DNA from: Geothrix sp. SG200
GTDB taxonomy: Bacteria; Acidobacteriota; Holophagae; Holophagales; Holophagaceae
Direction: 5' to 3'
Assembly (NCBI RefSeq): GCF_022808935.1
Contig: NZ_JAKZFR010000002.1
Span: forward strand, 248,001-312,000
DNA length: 64,000 nucleotides
Shown here: positions 20,101-27,926 of the stretch, in pieces
Layout of the letters: every line of letters begins with the position of its first letter
Numbering within the stretch: the stretch's first letter is position 1
Position numbers and translations under genes: made by a program
The notes under the pieces: generated by a model
The model's input: the letters and a program-made list of their open reading frames with translations, nothing else
Told to the model about the DNA's origin: nothing
Databases searched by the model: none

Positions 20101-20442
20101 TCAGATGGCCTGGCCGCCCCGCTCCCCGGTGCGGATGCGGATGCACTCCTTCAGGTCCTGGACGAAGATCTTGCCGTCGCCCACCGCGCCGGCCCCGTGC
20201 CGGGCCGTGCGGATGATGGTGTCCACGGTGATGTCCTCGAACTCGTCGTTGCAGGCGATGGTGATCTGGACCTTGGGGATCAGGTTGGGCACGATCTTCT
20301 TGCCGCGCTGGACCATGATCTCCTGCTGCCGGCCATGGCCGCTGACCCGGGAGACGGTGATGCGCTCGATCTCGGCCTCGATGAGGGCCTCGCGGACCTC
20401 GTCGAGCTTCTCCTCGGGGATGATGGCGGTGATGAGCTTCAT
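20101..20442 (-). CDS. glnK: PII nitrogen-regulatory protein
   Basis: A PII signal protein (113 residues) that senses 2-oxoglutarate and ATP/ADP and controls AmtB. PII features are MKLITAIIPEEKLDEVREAL, the B-loop GAVGDGKIFV and the C-terminal CIRIRTGERG. The T-loop is unusual: GRQQEIMVQRGKKIVPNLIPKV, one residue shorter than E. coli GlnK, with KKI where RGAEY carries the modified tyrosine, so uridylylation at that site is not possible. The ATG at 20442 has GGAGG 6 nt upstream. It follows amtB by 19 bp, so an AmtB-regulating role is likely. Confidence 0.93.
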   Translation of the reverse strand: MKLITAIIPEEKLDEVREALIEAEIERITVSRVSGHGRQQEIMVQRGKKIVPNLIPKVQITIACNDEFEDITVDTIIRTARHGAGAVGDGKIFVQDLKECIRIRTGERGGQAI

Positions 20443-20461
20443 CAAAGCCTCCTGGTTCAGC

Positions 20462-21793
20462 CTAGTTGAGGTTGTTCAGGCCATAGGCGCGCTCGCCATG
20501 GATCTCGTGGTCGAGGCCAGTCTTCTCCACGCCCTCGGCCACGCGGAAACCGACCACCTTCTCCACCAGCCAGGCGATGAGCAGTGTCATCACCACCGAG
20601 AACACGATGGTGGTTGCCACCGCAAAGGCCTGGACCTTCAGCTGGGAGAGCAGGCCCCAGCCGGGGTGCTTGGCCGCGGCCTCGGCCCACCAGGAGCCCC
20701 GGATGAAGAAGGTGAGGCCCAGGGCACCGACGATGCCGCCGGTGCCGTGGATGCCGAAGGCGTCCAGGGAGTCGTCGTAGCCCAGCCGGTTCTTCAGCAT
20801 GATCATGCCGTAGCAGGTGCAGGAGGCGATGGCGCCGAGCGCGATGGCACCGCCCACCTGGACCACGCCCGCGGCCGGGGTGATGACCACCAGGCCCGCC
20901 AGGATGCCCGAGGCCATGCCCAGGCTGGTGGGCTTGTCCTCACGGATGATCTCGATGAGTACCCAGGTGAGTGCGCCCGCGGCCGCGGCCACCTGGGTGA
21001 CCGTGAGGGCCCGGGCGGTCTCCAGGTTCGAGGCGATGGACGAGCCCGCGTTGAAGCCGAACCAGCCCACCCACAGCAGTCCCGCGCCGATGAGGGTGAA
21101 GGTCAAGTTGTTCGGCGCCATGGCGGTCTTCGGATAGCCGTGGCGGGCCCCCAGGAACAGGGCCAGGGCCAGGCCCGCCACGCCCGAGGAGATGTGCACC
21201 ACCGTACCGCCGGCGAAGTCGATGGCTCCCTTGGCGCCGAGGTTGAAGAAGTAGCCGTCGGAGGCCCACACCCAGTGGCAGAGCGGGCAGTAAACAAGGA
21301 GCACCCAGAGCGTGATGAAGGCCACCCAGCCCCTGAAGGAGATGCGCTCGGCCACAGCCCCGGCGATCAGGGCCGGCGTGATGATGGCGAACTTGCCCTG
21401 GAACATGGCGAAGGCGTACTCGGGGACGCCGGCCGGCAGGATGGTGTGGTCGATGCCCCGCAGGAGCACCAGGTCCCGGCTCCAGCCCACCAGGCCGCCG
21501 AGGGCGTTCGGTCCGAAGCTCAGCGCGTAGCCCACCACCGTCCAGAGCACGCCCACCACGGCCATGGCCGAGAACGAATGCATCATCGTCCCCAGCACGT
21601 TCTTGGTGCGGACCAGCCCACCGTAGAACATGGCCAGCCCCGGCACCATCAGCAGCACCAAGGTGGTGGAGGTCAGCATCCACGCCGTGGTTCCCGTGTC
21701 GTTCACCGGGGCGGTCCCGGCGGCCAAGGGGAGCCCCGCGCCCAGGCCCACGCCCAGGATGGCGGCGAAACGAAGGGATCGCGTCCAGCTCAT
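20462..21793 (-). CDS. amtB: Ammonium transporter
   Basis: A trimeric inner-membrane ammonium channel, 443 residues with a signal-like first helix and about 11 membrane helices. Family motifs include FYGGLVRTKNVLGTMMHSF, DFAGGTVVHISSGVAGL with the pore histidine, WFGFNAGSS and the second-His region LDAFGIHGTGGIVGALG. The gene order amtB then PII is the reverse of the common glnK-amtB order. A perfect palindrome lies in the AT-rich upstream region. Confidence 0.96.
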   Translation of the reverse strand: MSWTRSLRFAAILGVGLGAGLPLAAGTAPVNDTGTTAWMLTSTTLVLLMVPGLAMFYGGLVRTKNVLGTMMHSFSAMAVVGVLWTVVGYALSFGPNALGGLVGWSRDLVLLRGIDHTILPAGVPEYAFAMFQGKFAIITPALIAGAVAERISFRGWVAFITLWVLLVYCPLCHWVWASDGYFFNLGAKGAIDFAGGTVVHISSGVAGLALALFLGARHGYPKTAMAPNNLTFTLIGAGLLWVGWFGFNAGSSIASNLETARALTVTQVAAAAGALTWVLIEIIREDKPTSLGMASGILAGLVVITPAAGVVQVGGAIALGAIASCTCYGMIMLKNRLGYDDSLDAFGIHGTGGIVGALGLTFFIRGSWWAEAAAKHPGWGLLSQLKVQAFAVATTIVFSVVMTLLIAWLVEKVVGFRVAEGVEKTGLDHEIHGERAYGLNNLN

Positions 21794-21857
21794 CGGTTCC
21801 TCCGGGGAAGCGAAGTGGGCCTGCCGGTGAAATTGAAGATGGAAAGTCTACCTTTGA

Positions 21858-21880
21858 ATCAATCCATTTTATGGATTGAT
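21858..21880. promoter_or_regulatory. Palindrome upstream of amtB
   Basis: A perfect 9-bp inverted repeat (ATCAATCCA, 5-nt spacer, TGGATTGAT) lies 65 bp upstream of amtB within an AT-rich island (about 21855-21910) that contrasts with the GC-rich surroundings. The size and position fit a dimeric repressor or activator site at the amtB promoter. I see no convincing sigma-54 element. Confidence 0.4.
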
Positions 21881-21989
21881 GGTCAATCATTAAAATAATT
21901 GATACACGTATAACCCGGCTCCGGGAGCCGCGGCCGGAAGCGATCCCGCTCGGTCCCTGCCCAGCCCCGCTCAGTCCCCCTCACCCCCC

Positions 21990-22502
21990 CTAGCCGTTGG
22001 CACCGCTGGCCAGGGCCACCTGCCAGAGCCCCGTGGGATCCGGATGCATGAGCCATTCGGAGACGATGGGACGTCGCGTCCACGCGCCCACTTCCAGTTC
22101 ATGATCGAGCTGCCCCGGGCTCCACCCGGCGTAGCCCAGGAAGAGGCGGTAGCGGGCCGATGAATCCGCCAGCAGGGACTCCAGCAGATCCTTGCGGTGG
22201 CTCACGAAATGGGTGAGGTCCACCACCGTGTCCTCATCCGCCGGCAGGCCGCCCTGCACCAGGAGGATGCCCCGCTGGGGGTCCACGGGGCCGCCGCGCC
22301 AGGCCGTGGCGTCTTCGGAACCTTCATACTCCAGGCCGCCCTCCTCGCCGACCTGGGCCAGCGCGAGGGGCAGGGGCCGGTTGAGGATGATCCCCAGCGC
22401 GCCTTCCTCGTCGTGTTCCACCACCAGCACCACCGTGTGCAGGAAGTTGGGGTCCAGGAGGGAAGGGCTGGCCACCAGGAGGCAGGGGGCTTCAGGCGTC
22501 AT
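21990..22502 (-). CDS. YqgE/AlgH family protein (UPF0301)
   Basis: A 170-residue protein of the UPF0301 family with LLVASPSLLDPNFLHTVVLVVEHDEEGALGIILNRP split across its first 50 residues (the family hallmark LxDxxFxxSVVxxxEHxxxGAxGxxxN) and YRLFLGYAGWSPGQLDHEL later. The biochemical role is not known. The ATG at 22502 gives the standard length; the longer open frame upstream lies antisense to the next gene. Confidence 0.9.
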   Translation of the reverse strand: MTPEAPCLLVASPSLLDPNFLHTVVLVVEHDEEGALGIILNRPLPLALAQVGEEGGLEYEGSEDATAWRGGPVDPQRGILLVQGGLPADEDTVVDLTHFVSHRKDLLESLLADSSARYRLFLGYAGWSPGQLDHELEVGAWTRRPIVSEWLMHPDPTGLWQVALASGANG

Positions 22503-22556
22503 GATGCCGAGAATGATAGCCCACGGGGCGCGCCCGGATAGCCTGGAGGGATGCGT

Positions 22557-23291
22557 ATGCCTGCACCATCCCACCTCGGCGCCCTGGGCGAAGGCCTCGC
22601 CCTGCTGCGCCGCCATCCCCTGCTCTTCCTGGGGCTGGCGTTGCTGGCCATGAGTCTCTCCCAGCTGGGGCCGGCCCTGGAACTGGCGGCCGGAGCCGGT
22701 CCCAGCCTGCCGGTCCAGGCCCTCTTCGGTCTGGCGGGCCTGTTGCCGTTGGAGATGTACTTCATTCCCAGGCTGACTGCGCAACTGGATGCGGAGCTCC
22801 GCAACCACCCGGCCAATCCCGTCGCAGCCTGGCACGACGCCTTCGAAGGCCGCTGGCTGCGCACCTTTCTGCTCCGTCTCGGCTTGAGCGTGGCCATCGG
22901 TCTGGGCCTGCTGTGCTTCCTGCTGCCCGGCATCCTCATCCTCACCCTCTTCGGCTGGGCGCCCCTGCGGATGCTGCTCCGCGGGGATTCAGTGCCGGCC
23001 GCCCTGCGCTGGAGCCAGGCCGCCATGGCGCGGAATTGGCCTCGGGTCGTCCAGGCGGTGCTCGCCCTGCTCCTGGTGGCCCTGCTCTACCAGATCGTCG
23101 CGGGCTGGGCCCTCGATCGCCTGCTGCCGCCCACGGACCCCGACCTGGGCCCCGGTGCGCTGCTTCGCCTGAAACATCCGGCCTTCTGGATCTTCAACCT
23201 GCTGGGCGGCGCCATGAACCTCTGGCTCAGCTGCTCCCTGCTGGCGCTATACCACCGGCTTGAATCCACGGTGGCCACGCCTGCGGCCTGA
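22557..23291 (+). CDS. Hypothetical polytopic membrane protein
   Basis: A 244-residue protein with about five hydrophobic segments (near residues 18-35, 55-72, 105-130, 160-185 and 210-235). The layout resembles the YciC/DUF975-type membrane families, but I cannot assign it firmly. The second ATG (22557) is chosen because GGAGGG sits 6 nt before it and directly abuts the first ATG at 22551. Its stop codon touches the stop of the convergent small gene. Confidence 0.7.
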   Translation: MPAPSHLGALGEGLALLRRHPLLFLGLALLAMSLSQLGPALELAAGAGPSLPVQALFGLAGLLPLEMYFIPRLTAQLDAELRNHPANPVAAWHDAFEGRWLRTFLLRLGLSVAIGLGLLCFLLPGILILTLFGWAPLRMLLRGDSVPAALRWSQAAMARNWPRVVQAVLALLLVALLYQIVAGWALDRLLPPTDPDLGPGALLRLKHPAFWIFNLLGGAMNLWLSCSLLALYHRLESTVATPAA

Positions 23292-23507
23292 TCATTCCTC
23301 GTCGTCGAAGAAGCCCGGATCCTCGATCTCGACCAGGTCGCCAGCCTCCAGGGCCCGCCGCTGTGCGGAGGTGAGAGGGGCTTCCGCCCAGCGCGGGTCC
23401 GTCTTGCCGTGGAGGAAGTGGGCCGAGGGCTCGGCCTCCTCGAAGGCCTCGCGGGTGCGCCAGAGGTGCACCCAGCCCACGTGGTTGATGCGGGCCCAGA
23501 CCTTCAC
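23292..23507 (-). CDS. Small hypothetical protein (71 aa)
   Basis: A soluble acidic protein (C-terminus EDPGFFDDEE) rich in Trp and Glu, with no motif I recognise. The ATG overlaps the stop of the mog-like gene as ATGA, which supports it being translated by coupling. It fills exactly the space to the convergent membrane-protein gene. Function is unknown. Confidence 0.6.
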   Translation of the reverse strand: MKVWARINHVGWVHLWRTREAFEEAEPSAHFLHGKTDPRWAEAPLTSAQRRALEAGDLVEIEDPGFFDDEE

Positions 23508-23989
23508 GTGCAGGGCCCTCCGGCGGATCCTTCCTTCCGCAGCACGGAGACGGCATGCAGAAGGAGGGGCCAGGCCAGCTGGATCTGCTCCAGGGCCGCC
23601 GCGGGGCGGCCGGAGAGGTTGAGGATCACTGTCCGTCCCGCGATGCCGCAGACGGCGCGGCTGGCGAAGGCCAAGGGATGCCCGCCCTTGGCGCGGATCA
23701 GTTCGCAGATGCCCGGTGCCTCGCGCTCCATCACACGACGCGTGGCCTCGGGTGTGGTGTCCCGGGGCCCGAAGCCCGTCCCACCGCAGGTCAGCACCAG
23801 AGGCGTGCCGGCGGCGACCGCGGCCCGGAGATCCGTCTCCAGGGCCGCGGGATCGTCCGGCATCAGCGAGGAGGTCACCGCCTTCACCCCCTGCCCCTGG
23901 AGCCAGGACGTCAGCAGAGGCGTCGACTGGTCCTGGTACTCCCCGCGCGAGGCGCGGTCCGACAGGGTGATGAGGTGGACGCGGTCCAT
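23504..23989 (-). CDS. mog: Molybdopterin adenylyltransferase (MogA/MoaB)
   Basis: Adenylylates molybdopterin before molybdenum insertion. The 161-residue protein has the family start LITLSDRASRGEYQDQ, the substrate loop TCGGTGFGPRDTTPEAT and the LNLSGRPAAALEQI segment. It could be MoaB or MogA; these cannot be separated here. No other moa/moe genes are nearby. It follows purE by 1 bp. Confidence 0.92.
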   Translation of the reverse strand: MDRVHLITLSDRASRGEYQDQSTPLLTSWLQGQGVKAVTSSLMPDDPAALETDLRAAVAAGTPLVLTCGGTGFGPRDTTPEATRRVMEREAPGICELIRAKGGHPLAFASRAVCGIAGRTVILNLSGRPAAALEQIQLAWPLLLHAVSVLRKEGSAGGPCT

Positions 23990-23990
23990 G

Positions 23991-24488
23991 TCAGGGCATC
24001 ACGAGATCGTCGTCGGCCAGGGCCTTTTCGGTCTGCGCCTTCCGGTAGGCCAGGTAGCGGTCGCGAATGCCAGCATCCGTGAGGGAGAGGATGGAGGCGG
24101 CCAGCAGCGCGGCGTTGATGGCCCCGGCCTTGCCGATGGCGAGGGTGCCGACGGGAATGCCCGAGGGCATCTGCACTGTGGAGAGCAGCGCATCCATGCC
24201 CTCCGTGGCCCAGCCCTTCATGGGCACGCCAAGCACCGGCAGGTGGGTCTTGCTGGCGCAGACGCCCGCCAGGTGCGCCGCCCCGCCCGCCGCCGCGATG
24301 ATTACCTTCATGCCCCGGCCCTCGGCGCCCTTACAGAACTCGACCACCTTCTCCGGCGTGCGGTGCGCGCTGGCCACATGGGCCTCGAAGGGGATCCCCA
24401 GCGCCTTGAGCGTCAGGGCCGTGTGCTGCATGGTCTCCCAGTCGTTCTTGGAGCCCATCAGGATGCCCACCAGGGGAGTCGTCGTCAT
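23991..24488 (-). CDS. purE: N5-carboxyaminoimidazole ribonucleotide mutase (class I PurE)
   Basis: Converts N5-CAIR to CAIR in purine synthesis. The 165-residue protein has [14 protein letters not shown], the catalytic-loop [11 protein letters not shown] and [16 protein letters not shown], and the later [39 protein letters not shown] segments typical of class I PurE. purK is not adjacent. Confidence 0.97.
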   Translation of the reverse strand: MTTTPLVGILMGSKNDWETMQHTALTLKALGIPFEAHVASAHRTPEKVVEFCKGAEGRGMKVIIAAAGGAAHLAGVCASKTHLPVLGVPMKGWATEGMDALLSTVQMPSGIPVGTLAIGKAGAINAALLAASILSLTDAGIRDRYLAYRKAQTEKALADDDLVMP

Positions 24489-24563
24489 GGTCGCCTCTCA
24501 ATCACCAGGGGCCAGGAGGGCCGCCTTGGGAAGGGCCATTCTAGCGGAGCCTGAGACCGTGTC

Positions 24564-24989
24564 CTACCACCTCGACCACCCCAGCGCCCAGAGGACGCCC
24601 AGGAAGGCCAGGGCTTCCTGGTCATCGGAGTCCATGCGCTGGTTCCGCTCGCGAAGCTCTTCGGGACTGGGGCCGCGCATGACGACGCGGTGGGTGTCCT
24701 GAGCGGGATCCTCCAGCAGCACCCAGTCGGGGGCCGTGCGGCCCACCACGGCGGCGCCGATGCGCGGGGCGGCGCCCTGGGCGCCGGCCTTCCAGCGCAC
24801 GTCCAGGGGCTCCCACTGCCCCGCGTTCATCACGCGCCAGGAGCCTTCGGCCGGCACCGTGGCAAGGTCCAGCACCGCGTCGCGGTCCAGGAACCGCACG
24901 ATGAGCCGCGCCCGCGGCGCCGCCACAACCCCTGGCTTTCTACAGCCGAGGCCGGCCAGGAGGAGCAGTATCACCACGAGAACGCGCAT
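24564..24989 (-). CDS. Hypothetical lipoprotein
   Basis: A 141-residue protein with a lipoprotein signal (MRVLVVILLLLAGLGC, Cys16 as the lipidated residue). The mature part is small and mixed in character, ending in a hydrophobic FLGVLWALGW stretch that may be membrane-associated. The ATG at 24989 has GGAGAG upstream. Function is unknown; it lies between the amidase and purE. Confidence 0.72.
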   Translation of the reverse strand: MRVLVVILLLLAGLGCRKPGVVAAPRARLIVRFLDRDAVLDLATVPAEGSWRVMNAGQWEPLDVRWKAGAQGAAPRIGAAVVGRTAPDWVLLEDPAQDTHRVVMRGPSPEELRERNQRMDSDDQEALAFLGVLWALGWSRW

Positions 24990-25062
24990 CCGACTCTCCC
25001 GCCCCCCATTTTGAGTCTTTTCCCACCGGCGCAAAGGGCACCTTGGCGCGGTCCTCCCTAGA

Positions 25063-26757
25063 CTACTTCCGGAAGTACGCCCGGATCGCGTTCACCACGG
25101 CCACGGCGTAGCGCTCGCGGAAGCCGGGATCGCGCAGGTTGGCGGCGTCCTCCTCGTTGGTGAGGTTGGCCACTTCGATGAGGGCCTTGGTGGCACCGGT
25201 GCTGTAGCGGATGACGGCGGGGATCCACTTGCCGCCGCCGCGGTGGATGACGTTGCGGATGGGGCGGTTGGCGTGGACGGGGATGCTGTCCTTCTGGAGG
25301 GCCGTCAGCAACGCTTCCGAGAACTGGCGGGACCGGGCCTCGCCCTGAAGCTTCTCCCGGCCCGTGAAGGCCACGCGGCTCGAACGCCGCGCCTCGGCCA
25401 CGCGGCCGGTCTTGGCGCCGCCCAGGGCGAAGGTCGACGGCACCAGGGCGGCCCCGGGTACGTAGATCATCGAGCCTCGCGCCGAGGGGTGCAGGCTGTC
25501 GGCGTGGAAGCTGAGGAACAGCGTCTTCTGGGCATCGCCCCGAGTCTTCCGGAAGGCCGCGAAGAGGTCGTTGGCCAGCACCCAGCGCAGGTGGACGCTC
25601 ACCGCCGAAGGGCTCTCACCGTCCACGGCGAAGGGCGGGCTGGTGAGGATCTCCGCGGCGCGACTGGGCGTGCGGATCGATTCGCGGCTCTTGAATCCCA
25701 GACCTGGATAGCGGATGGTGCTGCTCACCTGGGCCTCGGTTTCCTCCTCCAGGAGCCGGCGCACCCGCATGGTGATGTCGTAGACGAAGTCCGATTCCCA
25801 CAGGCCGTTGGCCCGGGCGCCTGGGTCCACACCGCCGTGGCCGGCGTCCAGGATGATCCGCACGCCCTTGAGCTTGGGACCGGCTTCCACGCGCGCCGTG
25901 CGGCGGACCTCGGCGCGGACCTCGCGCTCTTCCGCCAAGCCCGAGCTGCCCTCGGACTGGAAGGGATCCGCCAAGTAGGCCACGGGGATCTTGACGAGCT
26001 GGCCGGGCTGAATGCCGCGCACGTCGGCGATGCCGCTGCGGCGGGCGATGAGGTCCGCCAGCTCGTTCACGCCCTTGGGATCCACCCGGTCCGTGTAGCG
26101 GATGACCACGCTCGAATACAGTGCCTCGCCCTTGCGCATGCGATAGGCGGCGTACTTGCCCCGGGCGTCCTCGCCGAAGGAGAGCAGCGCGCGATAGGCC
26201 GCTACGCGGGCCTCGTCGTCCAGCTCGTCCTCGGGCTGGGACCGGTCGGGCCCGCGGCCCGCGCCGCCGAGGTCTGCCGACAGCAGGTTGCGGGGGATGC
26301 GCCAGATGTCGCCTTCCCGCAGCTTTTCCGGCAGGTCGGGATTTTCAGCCATGAGCCGATCGTAATTCTGGCCGTGCCCCGTGAAGAGCGCCGCCATGGT
26401 CCAGACGGATTCCACCTCGGGGTGGCGGACAGTGTGCCGCACCTCCTCCTGCCGCCACTGGTCGTCCGGGAACAGCGCCGACAGGGCCCAGCGCTTGCCC
26501 TGGGGGCTCAGCCCCTCGAAGGCCACCCAGCCGCCGGGATCCACGCCCTTTGCCAGGAAGGCCTTCGGCAGGGCCTTCCCTTCGACGCTGAGGCTCTTGC
26601 GGAACTGGAGGCGCAGGAGGATGGGCCGGCCTTCGGGCGTGCGGGCCTGCGCTAGCACCGGCGCGGGTTCCTGCGCCACGGCGATCATGGCGGGCAGGAG
26701 CAGGACCGTCGCGCGCCTCAGGCCTGCCGGCATGCGGAGGCTCAGGCCTGCCGGCAT
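25063..26757 (-). CDS. N-acetylmuramoyl-L-alanine amidase (Amidase_3) with LysM-like modules
   Basis: A periplasmic zinc amidase that cuts the glycan-peptide bond of peptidoglycan. After a signal peptide (RRATVLLLPAMIAVAQ) come two LysM-like segments (around residues 115-165 and 210-265), then the Amidase_3 domain: ILDAGHGGVDPGA, WESDFVYDI, FLSFHADS and ALIEVANLTNEED supply the zinc ligands and catalytic glutamate. The start is uncertain: a 24-bp tandem repeat at 26717-26773 duplicates the initiation region, leaving ATGs at 26757 and 26733 and a GTG at 26778 inside the previous gene. Confidence 0.88.
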   Translation of the reverse strand: MPAGLSLRMPAGLRRATVLLLPAMIAVAQEPAPVLAQARTPEGRPILLRLQFRKSLSVEGKALPKAFLAKGVDPGGWVAFEGLSPQGKRWALSALFPDDQWRQEEVRHTVRHPEVESVWTMAALFTGHGQNYDRLMAENPDLPEKLREGDIWRIPRNLLSADLGGAGRGPDRSQPEDELDDEARVAAYRALLSFGEDARGKYAAYRMRKGEALYSSVVIRYTDRVDPKGVNELADLIARRSGIADVRGIQPGQLVKIPVAYLADPFQSEGSSGLAEEREVRAEVRRTARVEAGPKLKGVRIILDAGHGGVDPGARANGLWESDFVYDITMRVRRLLEEETEAQVSSTIRYPGLGFKSRESIRTPSRAAEILTSPPFAVDGESPSAVSVHLRWVLANDLFAAFRKTRGDAQKTLFLSFHADSLHPSARGSMIYVPGAALVPSTFALGGAKTGRVAEARRSSRVAFTGREKLQGEARSRQFSEALLTALQKDSIPVHANRPIRNVIHRGGGKWIPAVIRYSTGATKALIEVANLTNEEDAANLRDPGFRERYAVAVVNAIRAYFRK

Positions 26758-26773
26758 GCGGAGGCTCAGGCCT
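26717..26773. repeat. 24-bp tandem repeat (2.4 copies) at the amidase start
   Basis: Two perfect 24-bp units (26717-26740 and 26741-26764) and a 9-bp partial third. Each unit adds eight residues (SLRMPAGL) and a new in-frame ATG to the amidase N-terminus, and the third copy reaches the stop codon of the preceding gene. Confidence 0.95.
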
Positions 26774-27314
26774 CCCACGGGGCCTCGCCCGTGGGCAGCG
26801 CCTCGCCGGTGCGTCCGGCCCGCACCCAGGCGCGGAAGGATTCCTGGAGGCCCTCGGGATCCTCGGACCGGGCGCGGAGGAAGATCGCCAGGCGGCGCTC
26901 CAGGTGGCCGGCGCCCTCCTCCAGCAGGAAGAGGCGGTCGTGGAGCCGCTCGTGGGGGGCCTTACCGGTGCTGGGCGGCAGCTTGAGCGTACCCATGTCC
27001 AGGGTGGCGGCGTTGAGGGTGAACACCCACTCCAGGTCGCCGGAGAGGATGCGCAGCTTCATCTTCGCGGGGCGCATGCCTCGGCCGAGCGCCTCGAAGG
27101 CTTCGCGGCATTCCGAGGGGTTTCCCTTGCGGAGACTGATTTCCTTAACCTCGCCGCGCTCGGAGGCCAGCTGGATGGCATCGTCCACGAAGCAGCCGGA
27201 GCCGTCGCCGTCTTCTCCGCTGGCGCCGCCTTCGGTCATGCTCTTCATCCACAACCAGAGCAGGAACTCTTCGCCGAGAAAGCGGCCCTGCTCCATCAGT
27301 TCAAGCGGCTTCAC
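26766..27314 (-). CDS. RdgC-associated hypothetical protein
   Basis: A 182-residue soluble protein with the segment GRFLGEEFLLWLWMKS near its start, followed by a region resembling the C-terminal part of split RdgC-like systems seen in Geobacter-type genomes. That assignment is from memory of the family and is not certain. The GTG at 27314 follows the TAG of the RdgC-like gene with no gap (TAGGTG), so the two are co-translated and may form one complex. Confidence 0.6.
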   Translation of the reverse strand: MKPLELMEQGRFLGEEFLLWLWMKSMTEGGASGEDGDGSGCFVDDAIQLASERGEVKEISLRKGNPSECREAFEALGRGMRPAKMKLRILSGDLEWVFTLNAATLDMGTLKLPPSTGKAPHERLHDRLFLLEEGAGHLERRLAIFLRARSEDPEGLQESFRAWVRAGRTGEALPTGEAPWEA

Positions 27315-27926
27315 CTAGGCCTCCTCGACTTCGAGATCCAGCGGATCCAGGGCCATCAGGCCCTCCACGGGCAGTTCGGGGCACAGCCGTCCGGCCAGCA
27401 CCAGGGGCGCCAGTGGATGGACCTCGCATCCGAAGGACTTGATGAAGAGGCTCGTGAGCGCGCCCTGGGCTTTGCTGGAGGAGGCCGTGGTCCAGAGGAT
27501 CCCGCCCTTCAGGTCCCAGGCCACCTCGACCACCTTGGGCGTGGGAAGGACCTTGCGCAGCAGCTCGGCCTTCACCTCGTCCTGCAGGGAGATGCGGGCT
27601 TCCTTGCCGATGAAGGCCAGGTCCTTCTCCTTCTGGATGGTCTGCAGGCGGAGCTCCACATGAGCCTTCAGCAGCGTGGACGGCACCCGGCGCGTATCGA
27701 TGCGGAGGCCGAAGACGGCGAAGCGCTCTTGGCTGACCCAGTTCTCGTCAGGCGGGGTGATGAGCGGGTTGCGCCAGTCGCACCAGCCGATGCGCTCCTC
27801 TTCCGAGCCATCCTGGAAGGGGCGGAACTGGTCCTGCTCCAGTCCTGCCTGGAGGTCCTTGGGATCGGGCACCGGGCCCAGTACCAGGAAGCGTTTGAGG
27901 GACACGGTCCCTTGCAGCATGCTCAT
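27315..27926 (-). CDS. RdgC-like protein
   Basis: A 203-residue protein resembling the N-terminal domain of RdgC, the ring-shaped DNA-binding inhibitor of RecA. Clues are the start LQGTVSLKRFLVLG, the FRPFQDGSEEERIGWCDW stretch and FAVFGLRIDTRRVPSTLLKAHVEL over residues 35-100, followed by AELLRKVLPTPKVVEVAWDL and a beta-rich tail. It is shorter than E. coli RdgC (about 300 residues), with the remainder perhaps supplied by the next gene. The ATG overlaps the phosphatase stop (ATGA). Confidence 0.62.
   Translation of the reverse strand: MSMLQGTVSLKRFLVLGPVPDPKDLQAGLEQDQFRPFQDGSEEERIGWCDWRNPLITPPDENWVSQERFAVFGLRIDTRRVPSTLLKAHVELRLQTIQKEKDLAFIGKEARISLQDEVKAELLRKVLPTPKVVEVAWDLKGGILWTTASSSKAQGALTSLFIKSFGCEVHPLAPLVLAGRLCPELPVEGLMALDPLDLEVEEA

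Noticed and set aside
21794-21989. Sigma-54 promoter for amtB
   Set aside because: I could not find the GG/GC dinucleotide pair with the required spacing; only the palindrome was reported.
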